DNA of 62,000 nucleotides from Phoronis australis (GCA_002633005.1 NMRA01000455.1:48652-110651); one strand, 5' to 3'. Counted from the stretch's first letter, positions 24,001-30,904 are shown. Translations and numbers: made by a program. The notes: generated by a model from the sequence alone, not told the origin.

Positions 24001-25552
24001 AACCTTAATTCCAGTTGCTTGAACATGGATAGCATCGATTACTCGAAATTATCTTGCTGTTCCTACTCTAAATAATTACGGTGTTTCACGTACCTACTGG
24101 GCTAGTGCCAAACTCAGGCATGTGTTCCCTAGACGCGAGAAGGTCAGAAAGATAGGTTCACGCCAATTTTTACAAAATTGATTCAGCGAAAGTGAGAGCT
24201 TCGTTCGGTAACTGGTCGGTGAAACTGGAATGTTTAACTGTTGCTTAGAGCTCACTGTTCCCGTTCCATATGCAAACATTTCTCGCTGTGAGTGCTTTGC
24301 AATGCCTCGGCTATTAACGGCTCTGGCTGCCGCAGCCGTGCAAACCGGGCAAATAGTACATCCCCATAAAAAGTTACGAATTTCAAAATACAGAAAACAA
24401 AATCAATTGAAGCATGCATAAATGCGCATAGAGTTATAATTAACAAATACCACAAGTCTGGAGACGATTCAGTCAAGATTATTTGAACAAAACGATAAGA
24501 ATGTATGTCGCGGTTTGCTCGAGTTTCTCTTACTGAGTGCCATTTTGAGGCACTTACGCAAATTAATCACGCATGTTTAGAAATAAAAAGTCCATCGGAA
24601 ACAAATCTTACAAATTCCACCTGATACCTTCTCATGCTACTTTGCAAGTGTTGCACGCCAGCGTCACACGCTTTGCTCAGTCTCGCACTAGCCTTTGCCT
24701 AACTCACGCGGCCCAATTGAAATACTTTGTGGTTATCGCGCCCGTGGTGATAAAGTAAACGATGACCAAAAAGTGGACTTGAAATTCTTCGCCAAAGTTA
24801 CCTTAATTGTCGTAGCTATACTTCATCGAAGATATGTGTAGAAGTAGAAAGGAACACTGAAGAAAGTAAGCGCTTTTAAGTCATAGTTTTATGTTTAGAA
24901 TGTATTTTTGACGAGGTGAAAAATCTCAATCGGTGACCTGATTTGGCCTCCCTCCCGCTTAAAACACACGGGACGAAATTCGTACAGAAATATCGTAGCC
25001 TCTAACCGGCCAATCGAGGGGCTAAAAATGTACGTGCTGCCTATGCAGTGTCTTGGTCAACTGAATGTAGCTCGGGGATTTGGGTAGGAGATTACACTTG
25101 TGATTACTGCCTCATTATAGCTAGGATACGCCGTAAAATGCAACTCTGTTGGTAAAATGTAGCAACTGTTACAATTTACGTTGCTAAGCCTCTCCTAATA
25201 TGAAATTAAATCAGTTTTGACCACAGTAATATCAAGAGGACGATCGTCGGGTTTTTAATCCTAAAATGTAACTACTTATTACATTTTACGAAATTGTTAC
25301 ATTTTACAGCGTATCATAGCTATCCTTCCATGGCAAACTGCACCCGGATGCTTTTATAAAAGTGACCATTTTCATAAGAGTACGCTCTAAATTCCTCCAA
25401 TTGTAGTTGGTGGATTCTGCGAACTTCCAGCAGGGAACTACAGCATTAAACTGCACGTACAGACGTGTCCTGGACAAAGCTACAACGACGCCTTCACCGG
25501 TTGGGATTCGAGTAGTCGTCTGATGGCCAGCGAAGTATTCCCTGTCGACTAG
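2956..25552 (+). CDS. Gene A: secreted multi-CTHRC1/FN2 protein, 5' partial, 10 exons
   Basis: Spliced model 2956-3050, 7384-7582, 7773-7931, 13266-13433, 16855-16937, 18861-19062, 21270-21422, 21719-21825, 23474-23699, 25407-25552; 1538 nt, 511 residues in the window after a split first codon. All introns are GT..AG and all junctions keep frame, with no internal stop. Order: CTHRC1-like module 1 (exons 3-5), FN2 (exon 6), module 2 (exons 7-9), module 3 (exons 10-12), TAG at 25550. CTHRC1 signatures are CCxRWYFTFN..EC, then G.C followed by TGW and a VEE strand. Exon lengths equal gene B's except for the missing first two exons. CTHRC1 itself is a secreted glycoprotein linked to matrix and Wnt/PCP signalling; the role of this multi-module form is unknown. 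Probably extracellular matrix or a secreted lectin-like protein (inference). The ORF looks functional despite a Kolobok-like insertion in one intron. Confidence 0.87.
4092..4332 (-). pseudogene. THAP zinc-finger exon, apparently frameshifted
   Basis: Minus strand from the ATG at 4332: MSRLRNRCVVFGCSNSSSEG leads into a THAP-type C2CH finger (C-x4-C at CVVFGC, a conserved AW in SRAWDKF, then CSQHF). The frame closes shortly after (RIRLN stop, 4117). Shifting by one base near 4147 opens SSYDDTDSVKLKYFPDFKPK, followed directly by a good donor (gtaagt). I read this as a THAP first exon with a one-base loss: a pseudogene, transposon relic or sequence error. It lies in an intron of gene A on the opposite strand. 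It is not close in sequence to the THAP domains of the two TTAA elements. Confidence 0.6.
4408..4598 (+). repeat. Dispersed repeat copy 1 (pairs with 6582-6775)
   Basis: Diverged direct repeat; shared landmarks include 'ggggtttcc.atg.ggg', 'cataatatggggt', 'gtggaata' and 'aacat.tctaaa.gg.a.tt.a.tcatttt'. Unknown family, no coding capacity seen. Confidence 0.6.
4956..5144 (+). CDS. Short acidic Ser/Glu-rich ORF, unidentified
   Basis: 62 codons starting MDRRFNYDNKSSSDSKSEFE, acidic and low-complexity for about 45 residues, then a hydrophobic segment and stop. Composition looks protein-like, similar in style to N-termini of transposon-borne proteins, but I recognise no domain. It sits in the intron of gene A, 0.6 kb from the THAP remnant. 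It could be chance. Confidence 0.25.
   Translation: MDRRFNYDNKSSSDSKSEFEDSVETGESSELLGEMEERNAETIFEWIIVVHVYVRTKEIRLM
5601..5880 (+). repeat. Two-unit diverged tandem repeat (~147 bp period)
   Basis: Both units carry GTCTGGC..GTAAC/GTTAC, '.ctaaattTGTCTGGCA.TGA', a 'caagcGGTTACC'-like segment and 'GAT.TAGCTCAATTTTTG'. The units begin near 5601 and 5748. Non-coding. Confidence 0.6.
6582..6775 (+). repeat. Dispersed repeat copy 2 (pairs with 4408-4598)
   Basis: See the partner copy; the alignment runs from gatgatgtc to 'ttcatttta' with several short indels. Confidence 0.6.
7384..7582 (+). CDS. Gene A exon 4: CTHRC1 module 1 core
   Basis: 199 nt, phase 0 to 1. Acceptor ..ctcttttttcag, donor gtgaga. 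Encodes a conserved strand (SFTSLRVRFRG) followed by CGGCCNRWYFTFNDQECSSP, the clearest CTHRC1 C-terminal-domain signature (vertebrate CTHRC1 has a CC.RWYFTFN..EC core here). Confidence 0.9.
7773..7931 (+). CDS. Gene A exon 5: CTHRC1 module 1 end
   Basis: 159 nt, phase 1 to 1. Encodes VDGICDLPISGDIVVKFRVG, CSGY, then TGW and SMTVEEND. This is the second half of a CTHRC1-like module (V.G.C / C..Y / TGW / VEE). Confidence 0.9.
8021..8210 (+). repeat. Minisatellite, three ~56-64 bp units with a hairpin
   Basis: Units begin at 8021, 8077 and 8141 with ACTCTGC.CGT.C.AG.[A/G]CAGAGT, itself an imperfect inverted repeat, followed by 'ttactgttctacgta.tttatcttcttat'. Fragments recur near 9180 and 9820 (cgcgcagagt). 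Confidence 0.75.
8311..9060 (+). repeat. Tandem ~440 bp repeat, two units with a conserved hairpin
   Basis: Unit 1 starts at 8311 and unit 2 at 8751. Each opens with a 38 bp hairpin (8325-8362; 8761-8798): outer arms ATGCAC/GTGCAT, inner TGACCCGAAACGGGTCA. Further shared blocks are 'cttcttatttTACAGGTTTT', 'TTTTTGAGCTAGACCTT.CATAATCA' and 'GGTCA.TAGGTGCA'. Confidence 0.8.
9132..9900 (+). repeat. Degenerate continuation of the intron 5 repeat array
   Basis: 9180-9310 repeats 8200-8295 (..cagattgttattac..cattcacttagaacaat.atattcactgtg.ttg.tacgata). 9355-9565 and 9661-9760 share 'ataatgcaCCGGA.AGGgtaa.TtAGTG' and 'ATTTCTCCTACA' and repeat the GGTCATTaGGTGCA motif. A perfect 25 bp palindrome (12 bp arms, ATTATTGTCACG) lies at 9833-9857. 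Confidence 0.65.
13266..13433 (+). CDS. Gene A exon 6: fibronectin type II domain
   Basis: 168 nt, phase 1 to 1, encoding a complete FN2 domain: GNAGGSSCMFPFVYKG, then four cysteines (SSC, STC, PWC, GNC), WCATTSNYD and RWGNCP. FN2 domains bind collagen/gelatin in several vertebrate matrix proteins; binding here is inference. 40 of 56 residues match gene B exon 6. Confidence 0.95.
13790..13948 (+). repeat. Left terminal inverted repeat of Kolobok-like copy 1
   Basis: About 159 bp. Pairs with 15316-15477 in reverse complement with small indels; identical in design to the copy 2 termini. Confidence 0.85.
14124..14519 (+). CDS. P2RX7 C-terminal-domain-like ORF in Kolobok-like copy 1
   Basis: 132 codons from ATG 14124; the frame is open further upstream to 13971, but the copy 2 homologue shares this Met. 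An acidic N-terminus contains GYMFEPEYNEAEYAQAQ (residues 37-), followed by a Cys cluster W71-C72-C74-C77, MPT 80-82, C88, C90, C91. The WCxCxxC..MPT..EC.CC pattern is that of the Cys-rich cytosolic tail of P2X7 receptors, a domain also found free-standing in many invertebrate proteins (established family knowledge). The usual downstream half of that domain is absent: after about residue 95 the frame runs antisense to the transposase. No transmembrane channel portion is present. Likely a captured, truncated gene fragment; expression unknown. Confidence 0.7.
   Translation: MAGVGDPYHSDISVSDGDLVHSSGDEEFFHGHLVGGYMFEPEYNEAEYAQAQAAVERNEAATEDRRGDTSWCKCTVCVVMPTCTSMECLCCLEFDEAKPLLDTVKWTSGIPRTEVQLSHLPEWPSTHPTGW
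14582..15208 (-). CDS. THAP-domain transposase N-terminus, Kolobok-like copy 1
   Basis: 208 codons on the minus strand from ATG 15208. A THAP C2CH finger occupies residues 1-70 (CCVPEC, LHRFPMDD, RRTWLGRVK, YRVCGKHF). A Lys-rich VPAKQRLKKDAIPSVLIPG segment, which matches the usual AVPTIF end of THAP, follows, then a Ser/Pro/Thr-rich linker. The frame ends early (KFIVDLSI stop) because 14 nt present in copy 2 are missing. The downstream zinc-knuckle-like region survives in another frame (EGHSGKWDS near 14500). DNA-binding part only; catalytic core absent. Confidence 0.8.
   Translation of the reverse strand: MPHCCCVPECTNYRLTRALGVPLHRFPMDDTLRRTWLGRVKNAALPVHATYKALENYRVCGKHFLPCGYERDLYAELMKVPAKQRLKKDAIPSVLIPGSAPSPPPRSALLKREASRAVASTVTGASGGTSSTVTRASERTPDRAIPGTSSDSLCAVFSSPEPLSGPAAILSSGSDYRPRSTPSEEDSLSFSEQIGEPNFDKFIVDLSI
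15316..15477 (-). repeat. Right terminal inverted repeat of Kolobok-like copy 1
   Basis: Reverse complement of 13790-13948; ends ..TTCGCCT followed by TTAA. Confidence 0.85.
16855..16937 (+). CDS. Gene A exon 7: start of CTHRC1 module 2
   Basis: 83 nt, phase 1 to 0, acceptor ttcaccttag, donor gtaagg. Encodes CPKLSRFNIKQYTWTG then a short acidic/Gly stretch; CPKLSRFNIKQYTWTG is identical in gene B. Confidence 0.9.
16938..18860. other. Gene A intron 7
   Basis: 1.9 kb AT-rich intron. The only landmark is an imperfect ATT/GTT trinucleotide tract at 18608-18670. No gene seen. Confidence 0.6.
18608..18670 (+). repeat. Trinucleotide microsatellite (ATT/GTT/GTC)n
   Basis: Runs attattattattgttattgttg..., ending in seven or more GTT repeats. 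Confidence 0.9.
18861..19062 (+). CDS. Gene A exon 8: CTHRC1 module 2 core
   Basis: 202 nt, phase 0 to 1, acceptor ctgtatttcag, donor gtatgt. Encodes SAIRVLFQSNIYM, LRYSIRFDGHDCTSPGVIDG and a Gly/Asp-rich tail. In this module the CC.RW pair of modules 1 and 3 is replaced by a single Cys (HDC). Confidence 0.88.
19063..21269. other. Gene A intron 8
   Basis: 2.2 kb; AT-rich, no feature recognised beyond short chance ORFs. Confidence 0.6.
21270..21422 (+). CDS. Gene A exon 9: CTHRC1 module 2 end
   Basis: 153 nt, phase 1 to 1. Encodes VEGLCDNIAAGRRSIEIHIA, then STGWNSRSKIIVEEIRYDLD. Close to vertebrate CTHRC1, whose equivalent has a VEGLC.GI.AG and STGWNS.SRIIIEE pattern. Confidence 0.93.
21719..21825 (+). 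CDS. Gene A exon 10: start of CTHRC1 module 3
   Basis: 107 nt, phase 1 to 0, acceptor tttgtcaacag, donor gtgagt. Encodes SDGSSQRLPEYNFHQWSWWA then LNDGTDNGPIGQA. Confidence 0.88.
22448..22541 (+). repeat. 47 bp direct tandem duplication
   Basis: Two adjacent units (22448-22494, 22495-22541) starting CAGTGCCTTAT and ending ACTTTAACAGA, differing at only three positions. A recent duplication. Confidence 0.9.
23081..23111 (+). repeat. (GT)n / (GC)n microsatellite
   Basis: GCGCGC leading into an uninterrupted GT tract. Confidence 0.9.
23295..23430. repeat. GGCGCAC..GTGCTG repeat, two tandem units
   Basis: Each unit reads GGCGg.ACACCA.AGGGGGCTG..., then CCCCCCACTTTTT.CAGTGCT. A related single copy lies at 29121-29229, where the GGGCGGCGCA end is matched by TGCGCCGCCC, suggesting a small inverted-repeat element. 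Confidence 0.7.
23474..23699 (+). CDS. Gene A exon 11: CTHRC1 module 3 core
   Basis: 226 nt, phase 0 to 1, acceptor gtccgcag, donor gtaagt. Encodes SMLAVHFNGDLRQY, PGCSRWFLTFNGDECSTPGP and a His/Asp-rich tail (DDHHHTS). Matches the CTHRC1 core CC.RWYFTFNGAEC with one Cys replaced. Confidence 0.9.
23700..25406. other. Gene A intron 11
   Basis: 1.7 kb; the only recognised object is the MITE at 25124-25315, 91 bp before the last exon. Confidence 0.65.
25117..25322. mobile_element. 192 bp MITE with ~55 bp inverted repeats and ATAGCTA duplication
   Basis: Body 25124-25315 begins GGATACGCCGTAAAATG and ends CATTTTACAGCGTATC. Both arms carry repeated GTAAAATGTA motifs. The 7 bp ATAGCTA flanks both sides (25117-25123, 25316-25322) as a target duplication. 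Non-coding; family not identified. Its AT-rich arms lie next to the 3' splice site of gene A exon 12. Confidence 0.82.
25407..25552 (+). CDS. Gene A exon 12: end of module 3 and stop
   Basis: 146 nt, phase 1 in, acceptor ccaattgtag. Encodes GGFCELPAGSYSIKL-like start (GGFCELPAGNYSIKLHVQTC), then AFTGWDSSSRL and EVFPVD, stop TAG 25550-25552. No canonical AATAAA seen close downstream; AATAAG occurs near 26014. Confidence 0.9.
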
Positions 25553-26064
25553 GGCACGTGCGGTGACGCACTGTTTGAGAATGTAAATGCAGGAACTGTA
25601 CTGCTAATAGTTTTCCTTTTGTGAAAGCTTTGCGGTGTATGACGCCATGGGTCGATCTACTGCTAAGTTCATTGGTAAACTTTACGCAGGTTTTCGCCAT
25701 TTTTGTTGTGTTCCCGAACGGAATTTGATGGTATTTGTATACATGTAAGTATATTGCGAGAAACGAGTTATAGAAAACTTCAGTTCTCGTTCTGTAACGT
25801 GAGACTTACGCGAATTAAAGTTAGTGGGGTCGAGTGGTTTGCTGAAAGTCGATATTTCTCGAAAACTTGCGTGACCTCACGAACTTGCAATGAATTCATT
25901 TTACGGAAGACGTTATGCTTAATCCACAGCGCACTTTACGTTATGCATGTGTGATACTTGCGTATTTTCTATGTTCTATGTTCTTTTTGTGTTGATGTGT
26001 TTTGCTTTATTACGAATAAGAAAATTTTGTTTGGCGGGTGATTATTTAAAGGCCTGACTGTGGC

Positions 26065-26098
26065 CTGATGTGCTAACCACTGCACCATGAGGGATGTC
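26065..26098 (-). repeat. tRNA-derived SINE head fragment
   Basis: On the minus strand it reads ATGGTGCAGTGGTTAGCACA, a classic RNA polymerase III A-box of tRNA-derived SINEs. The B-box is absent, so it is a truncated head. Confidence 0.55.
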
Positions 26099-26192
26099 AA
26101 TCTGTATGTGTTCTATGGTATTACATGTGTATGTTACCTTCTTTGTCTCTTCACTTATTCATTGAGACGGTAGTTGTTTTGAGAGAACCAAC

Positions 26193-26485
26193 AGTGGCGG
26201 ATCTAGGATATCACACGGGGGCCCAACATTTTTTCTGTAAGCATTTTCGCAAACCACGATTGTAGCTGTGCATAGCACGGGAAGGGGGTTTGCCCCCCTC
26301 CAGCTCAGGAAATTTTGCTGTTTTTTCATCTAAAAATCAAGCACTTTCCTTGATTCCTGAAGTATTATCCAAGAAAAAAGGCAAAAAAGGAGAACGTGTC
26401 AAACAGGAAAAACAGCAAGTAGCACAGACTCGAACTCACGACCCGGAGAATAGAGCGCGCGTGCTTTGCAACTACACCACCGCGA
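26193..26485 (-). mobile_element. tRNA-derived SINE
   Basis: Minus strand: GGTGGTGTAGTTGC (A-box region) then GGGTCGTGAGTTCGAGTC (B-box, GTTCGAGTC), followed by an A/T-rich body and an end with 'gtggcggatctagg' seen in plus orientation at 26194. The A-box end lies right against the TTAA of the Kolobok-like copy, so the DNA transposon inserted at the SINE head. Confidence 0.65.
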
Positions 26486-26824
26486 TTTAAAGGCGAAGGC
26501 AACCTTTTTACATGTCATTTTGAGCTAAAATAAGGTTGGTAGGTTATCCTAGACATATTTTCCACTTAATTACAGCTTTTCGTAATTTTATAAATTACTC
26601 GTCCGCTACTCCGGAAGTGACGTTTTAGGAGGCAAGCGTTTCCCGCCACTTGGTTTTGCGTTGACTTTACCGTGCGAATCTGTTCTATTTTACTTTTGTT
26701 TTGTGCTGTTTTTCAGCAATTGTTGCCACCACTTGCTATCGGCGAGTATTCTGCGGCAAGATAGCTTAGTAGAGAACTCAACTACGTTGGATTTAGGGAT
26801 TGTTTAGTGTGTTGTAAACTGAAA

Positions 26825-27220
26825 ATGGCTGGAGTCGGTGACCCGTATCACAGTGACAGTAGTGTGAGAGACGGAGACCTTGTTCACAGCAGTGGTGACG
26901 AGGAAATTTTTCACGGACATTCAGTGGGTGGGTACATGTTTGAGCCCGAGTATAACGAGGCAGACTACGCACAGGCACAGGAAGCTGTTGAGAGAAACGA
27001 GGCGGCTAGTGAGGAAAGACGTGGTGACACATATTGGTGCAAATGCACTGTGTGCGTTGTTATGCCTACTTCAATGGAATGCTTGTGCTGTTCAGACTTC
27101 GACGAGGCCAAGACACTACTGGACATCGTTAAGTGGACCTCCGGCATACCACGGACAGAGGAACAACTGTCCCACTTGCCAGAGTGTCCCGCGACACACT
27201 CCCACTGGATGGTGACCTGA
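26825..27220 (+). CDS. P2RX7 C-terminal-domain-like ORF in Kolobok-like copy 2
   Basis: 132 codons from ATG 26825. Same organisation as copy 1: acidic leader, GYMFEPEYNEADYAQAQ, WCKCTVC, VVMPTSMECLCC, then a tail antisense to the transposase, ending HWMVT. Lacks the two-residue CT insertion seen in copy 1 after MPT. Open in both copies despite numerous substitutions, including the antisense-encoded tail. Function unknown; the Cys cluster suggests zinc binding. Confidence 0.7.
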   Translation: MAGVGDPYHSDSSVRDGDLVHSSGDEEIFHGHSVGGYMFEPEYNEADYAQAQEAVERNEAASEERRGDTYWCKCTVCVVMPTSMECLCCSDFDEAKTLLDIVKWTSGIPRTEEQLSHLPECPATHSHWMVT

Positions 27221-27917
27221 GCACCTAAACTTCTTACACCGTGTCGTGTGACTCCCTCACCACACACCTGGCACCTTCTAAATAGCTCCAACACTTTAGA
27301 CAAGTCCACAATAAACTGATCAAAGTTTGGCTCACCGATCTGTTCACTGGACGACGAACTGCCCTCTTCACTGGGTGTCGAACTGAGCCTGTTATCACTC
27401 CCACTACTCAATATCGCTGCAGGGCTGCTTACAGGCTCTGGGGTGGAGAAAACAGCACAGGGCGAATCACTACTGGTTCCAGGAATTGCACGCTCTGGGG
27501 TACGATCGGAGGCACGGGTGACAGTAGATGAAGTGCCTCCACTGGCTCCAGTCACTGTACTGCCACAGCTCGCGAGGCTTCTCGCTTTAAGAACGCACTT
27601 CTCGGGGGTGGCGACGGGCCACTGCCGGGAATCAACACAGACGGAATAGCATCCTTCTTCAGACGTTGTTTCGCAGGCACCTTCATCAGTTCAGCGTACA
27701 AACCCCTTTCGTAATCGGACGGCAGAAAGTGCTTGCCACTCACACGGTAATTCTCCACTGCTTTGTACGTTGCGTGGACGGGTAACGCTGCGTTCTTCAC
27801 ACGAATGAGCCAAGTACGGGGAAGTGTGTCATCCATCGGAAAGCGATGCAAAGGTACTCCCAAAGCGCGCGTGAGCCGATAGTTAGTACATCCTGGTACG
27901 CAGCAACAGTGTGGCAT
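26965..27917 (-). pseudogene. THAP transposase N-terminal fragment, Kolobok-like copy 2, frameshifted
   Basis: Minus strand from ATG 27917: THAP finger (CCVPGC, LHRFPMDD, RTWLIRVK, YRVSGKHF). The second zinc-ligand pair C-x2-H is damaged: VSGKHF here versus VCGKHF in copy 1. The first frame ends at 27552; a missing G near 27561 moves the reading into 27555-26965. There a Ser-rich linker is followed by FRRCQVCGEGV and WECVAGHSGKWDS, the C-x2-C..C..GH element that follows THAP in Kolobok transposases, then RGMPEVHL. Beyond that the frame only mirrors the plus-strand P2RX7-like ORF. Confidence 0.78.
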
Positions 27918-29120
27918 GTTGACTGACTAGTAAATGAAAGCAAACGACGACGGAACTTAACACAACCGAGGTAGAACAATGACTGACTGGGCAGCTCTCA
28001 CAGTAAGACTATATGAAAAGAAATTGTCGCGAAATGCTTGCCTCCTAAAACGTCACTTCCGGAATAGCGGACGAGTAATTAATAAAATTACGAAAAGCTG
28101 TAATTAAGTGGAAATTATGTCTAGGATAACCAACCAACCTTATTTTAGCTCAAAATGACATGGAAAAAGGTTGCCTTCGCCTTTAACTCCGAAACTAATA
28201 CTAAGAGACGTACTTGTTTATGGTCCACAGCGTTTGCCCACGAAACCTGCAACAAATTTGTTGAATTTAAAATAGTCTTCAAATGCCCAAGAGACCAAAT
28301 CCGTTTTTAGTGTTGGAAATAATGACGGGATTTTTTTTTTGGAAATCGTCTTAATGTAAGGTCTGACAAAAAGAGTATTAGCAGTTTCTGAGTCATTCAC
28401 TAAGGCTTCGATTAAAATTCACATCTTACCAGCAGCTTCTGTGTTTTCATTGTCACTCAGTTTCCGTTTTCTTTAAAAAATGAAGTAAATGTTCTTTTAA
28501 ACGCAGTGGAGCAGACGACGGAAACAGAGTCGTAGTGCGCAGCACTACTGCCGGTCGCCTGGAATATCGCAGGAGAGCCTATTCTTACCCATAGTTCCGT
28601 TACGATTGCGCCGTGTTCCGAATTTGACACTTGAAATTGGATCTGAGCCCCGCTCCCCCCCCCCCCAAACACTAAAACTACACACATCTAAATCTTGTTT
28701 GATGCGTATAATTTTAATTACCTGGCTTATATAATAAACTCAACATTTCTCTACGCTCTTGCTGTTTTAATTTTTGCGGCAGCCAACGGGGAAGGGCCGG
28801 GGCCCCTGGGCCCCCCAAAAATCGGCCTATGACCAATCATTTTGGGAGATTTGAAGATGATTGCTTTGTATTTGAAGATTTGACTTGGCGTCCACTAAAC
28901 ATTGCCACTCAAATCACATTGAAATGGGTGTTTAATTTCTTTGACGACAATAAAGTCTTCTGATATCATCATCGCGCTTTGCCACGTTACATGTTTGTGC
29001 CGCCCAAGGTGGGGTGTAGTGGTGGAAGCATTCAGCCGGCGGAAATCTACAACCGTGCTCAGACTGCCATCGTTCTTTTGTAACACGGACTCTTCGATTT
29101 GCGGATGATACCAGCAACGT

Positions 29121-29229
29121 GGGCGGCGCACTATAGGGGCCTGGGGGCTATAGCCCCCACTTTTTAGTGCTACCCCGCACTTAGTGGACTTTAGCCCCCC
29201 TCCTACATTTTTCAGTGCTGCGCCGCCCA
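29121..29229. repeat. GGGCGGCGCA-ended inverted-repeat element
   Basis: Starts GGGCGGCGCACTATAGGGGC and ends GTGCTGCGCCGCCC; the middle is GGGGGCTATAGCCCCC-type palindromic sequence. Related to 23295-23430. Confidence 0.7.
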
Positions 29230-30429
29230 TGTCAGGAGCTGATGAAGATAGTCTTTGACTTCCTCTTGCATGAATTTTGAAATATGGCATAGGTGCTGTT
29301 AACTTTGTATGCCGGGTTGTACAGTACGTATGTGCAAATATCTTAAATTCTCTTAGCTGAAACCCTTACAAAATATATGTTTTCTGACAACAAAAGTTGT
29401 TATTCTGATTTATATTTTTTTACAAAATGTGTATTTTTGGTAGATTTTTTTACATTGAGCAAAGATTTTAAAATATTGTTCCTCCAATTATTTTGATCTC
29501 TTGTCAACATGTTGGTAACGGCATTTTCGAAGGGTTTTTTAATAAGGTCTTAAACTTTTAATGATCTACTTTTTAGAGCAAAAACCACCGTGTTCTTAAT
29601 GTTTGAAACATTCGTTCAGAAATCACTTTTGCTTAGTCACCATATTCATAAAAGTTAAACTTGTAATATCTCACTGTTTAAATTATCTGATGTTTGTGAT
29701 ATTGCATACACCTTTAGTATTGCATGTACTTAAAACGGTTGAGTTATATCCCGTTGATTCACCCATTCAAAGATTTATTCTGAGTCAGTTTCCTTAGGAG
29801 TCACTGCACTTGGCACTCACTTCAAAGCCGTTCACCCCCTAACAAAAGAAAATGGTTAAGGAATTACATATACGTATATGCCATTTCGGCTAGTAGCTCG
29901 ATGGCGCATCGGTCTGTATTACGCAACTTTATTTGTAAGAATCCCTGAAGAGTGACGTAAAGACAATAGTTTACAATGAAATCGATTAATCTATGCATTT
30001 AATTATTAACGGTCTAGTTCCACTTGACGTCATCTGAACTGTTTGGATTATGCATTTGCTATACTAGCAAATGATGAAAACAGAGCTCAGAGACTGGGTC
30101 TCATGGTTGAGTTCAATAACTCTTAAGTACCTCGCTAGAATAGCAAGCTATCGTTGTGCATTTTAACGACGGCAAGCGATTTTGGCTAGAATTCTCTCAC
30201 CGAGAGACACCCATTGAACACTAACCTTCACTGTAGCCTAATGTAATCGATATCTCCACTTAACGTACTACCTCAAAGATCACAACGACACGATACGCAA
30301 ATAATCAACGCGCACCACCAATAGTTATTTAAATAATGATCAATAAGATTCGACCATACGTTCATCGCGTGGCCAATGTCTTTCGCACATATTGAATCTC
30401 TTACGTTAGAAATATGCGCGCGATTAGGT

Positions 30430-30520
30430 ATCGGTCCTCTTATACAATAACGATTATATTCTATCGACTACAATTAAACAATTTCAAATTCATTTTGGCA
30501 TTTCCGTTGCCAATGTTGCG
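30430..30520 (+). promoter_or_regulatory. Putative promoter / 5' UTR of gene B
   Basis: TATA-like TTATAC (about 30440) and TTATATT (about 30453) lie 65-80 nt before the ATG at 30521, in AT-rich DNA. No stronger signal seen. Confidence 0.3.
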
Positions 30521-30904
30521 ATGACTACACCTAACACTAAGTCGCTTATCATCGTTACTATTTTTGCCTGTGCTGTTTGGGTCTGTCAGTCAGAAACACT
30601 GTTTGGAGAAAAAATCAAAACTTGCGCTTCGCTAAGGCCAGGGTTTATTGCAAGTGTGTCAAACATTTCCGATTCTTTTTCACCGTCGTTCTATAGGAAA
30701 AATACTGGCACTCGGAGCCAAATAGAATGTGCGGTGTACTGCAGGAGAAACACAGCATGCGTTTCGGCTTATTACAAAGAAGATACTGGCATATGTTACC
30801 TATCCCGGGAAAGTTACCATGACATGTTATCTAAGCGAAAAGGTGGAAAAGAAAGCGAGAATATTGGAAGTACGATAAGGATCGGCAACTTTGAATCCGA
30901 CAGA
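30521..30904 (+). CDS. Gene B exon 1: signal peptide and PAN/apple-like domain
   Basis: 384 nt, phase 0 out, donor gtatgt. The signal peptide core SLIIVTIFACAVWVCQS is followed by ETLFGEKIKTC and the PAN-like Cys pattern ECAVYCRRNTAC..Y...TGICYLSRE. The TLF.xEIKTCS start recurs in the first exons of C and D, confirming the start choice. Confidence 0.88.

Larger units (their letters stand above)
26487..28186. mobile_element. Kolobok-like DNA transposon copy 2 (non-autonomous composite)
   Basis: Body 26491-28182 (1692 bp), TTAA at 26487-26490 and 28183-28186, same ~160 bp inverted repeats (AGGCGAAGGCAACC...) and same two opposed ORFs as copy 1. The two copies differ by scattered substitutions and small indels, which suggests independent insertions of one family rather than part of the local gene duplication: one is in an intron, the other intergenic. 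The transposase is frameshifted by one base near 27561. Confidence 0.88.
25553..30520. other. Intergenic region between genes A and B
   Basis: Contains two tRNA-derived SINE pieces (26065-26098, 26193-26485), the second Kolobok-like copy (26487-28186), a C-run (about 28655-28668) and a GGCGCAC-type repeat (29121-29229). From 29230 to 30520 I see no gene; this stretch should include the promoter of gene B. Confidence 0.65.

Noticed and set aside
26487-28186. piggyBac assignment for the TTAA elements
   Set aside because: TTAA duplications fit, but the minus ORF begins with a THAP domain followed by a C-x2-C/GH zinc-knuckle, which is Kolobok-like and not known in piggyBac transposases.
29885-29940. 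tRNA-like 'tagctcgatggcgcatcgg' A-box resemblance
   Set aside because: No B-box or cloverleaf follows; probably chance.
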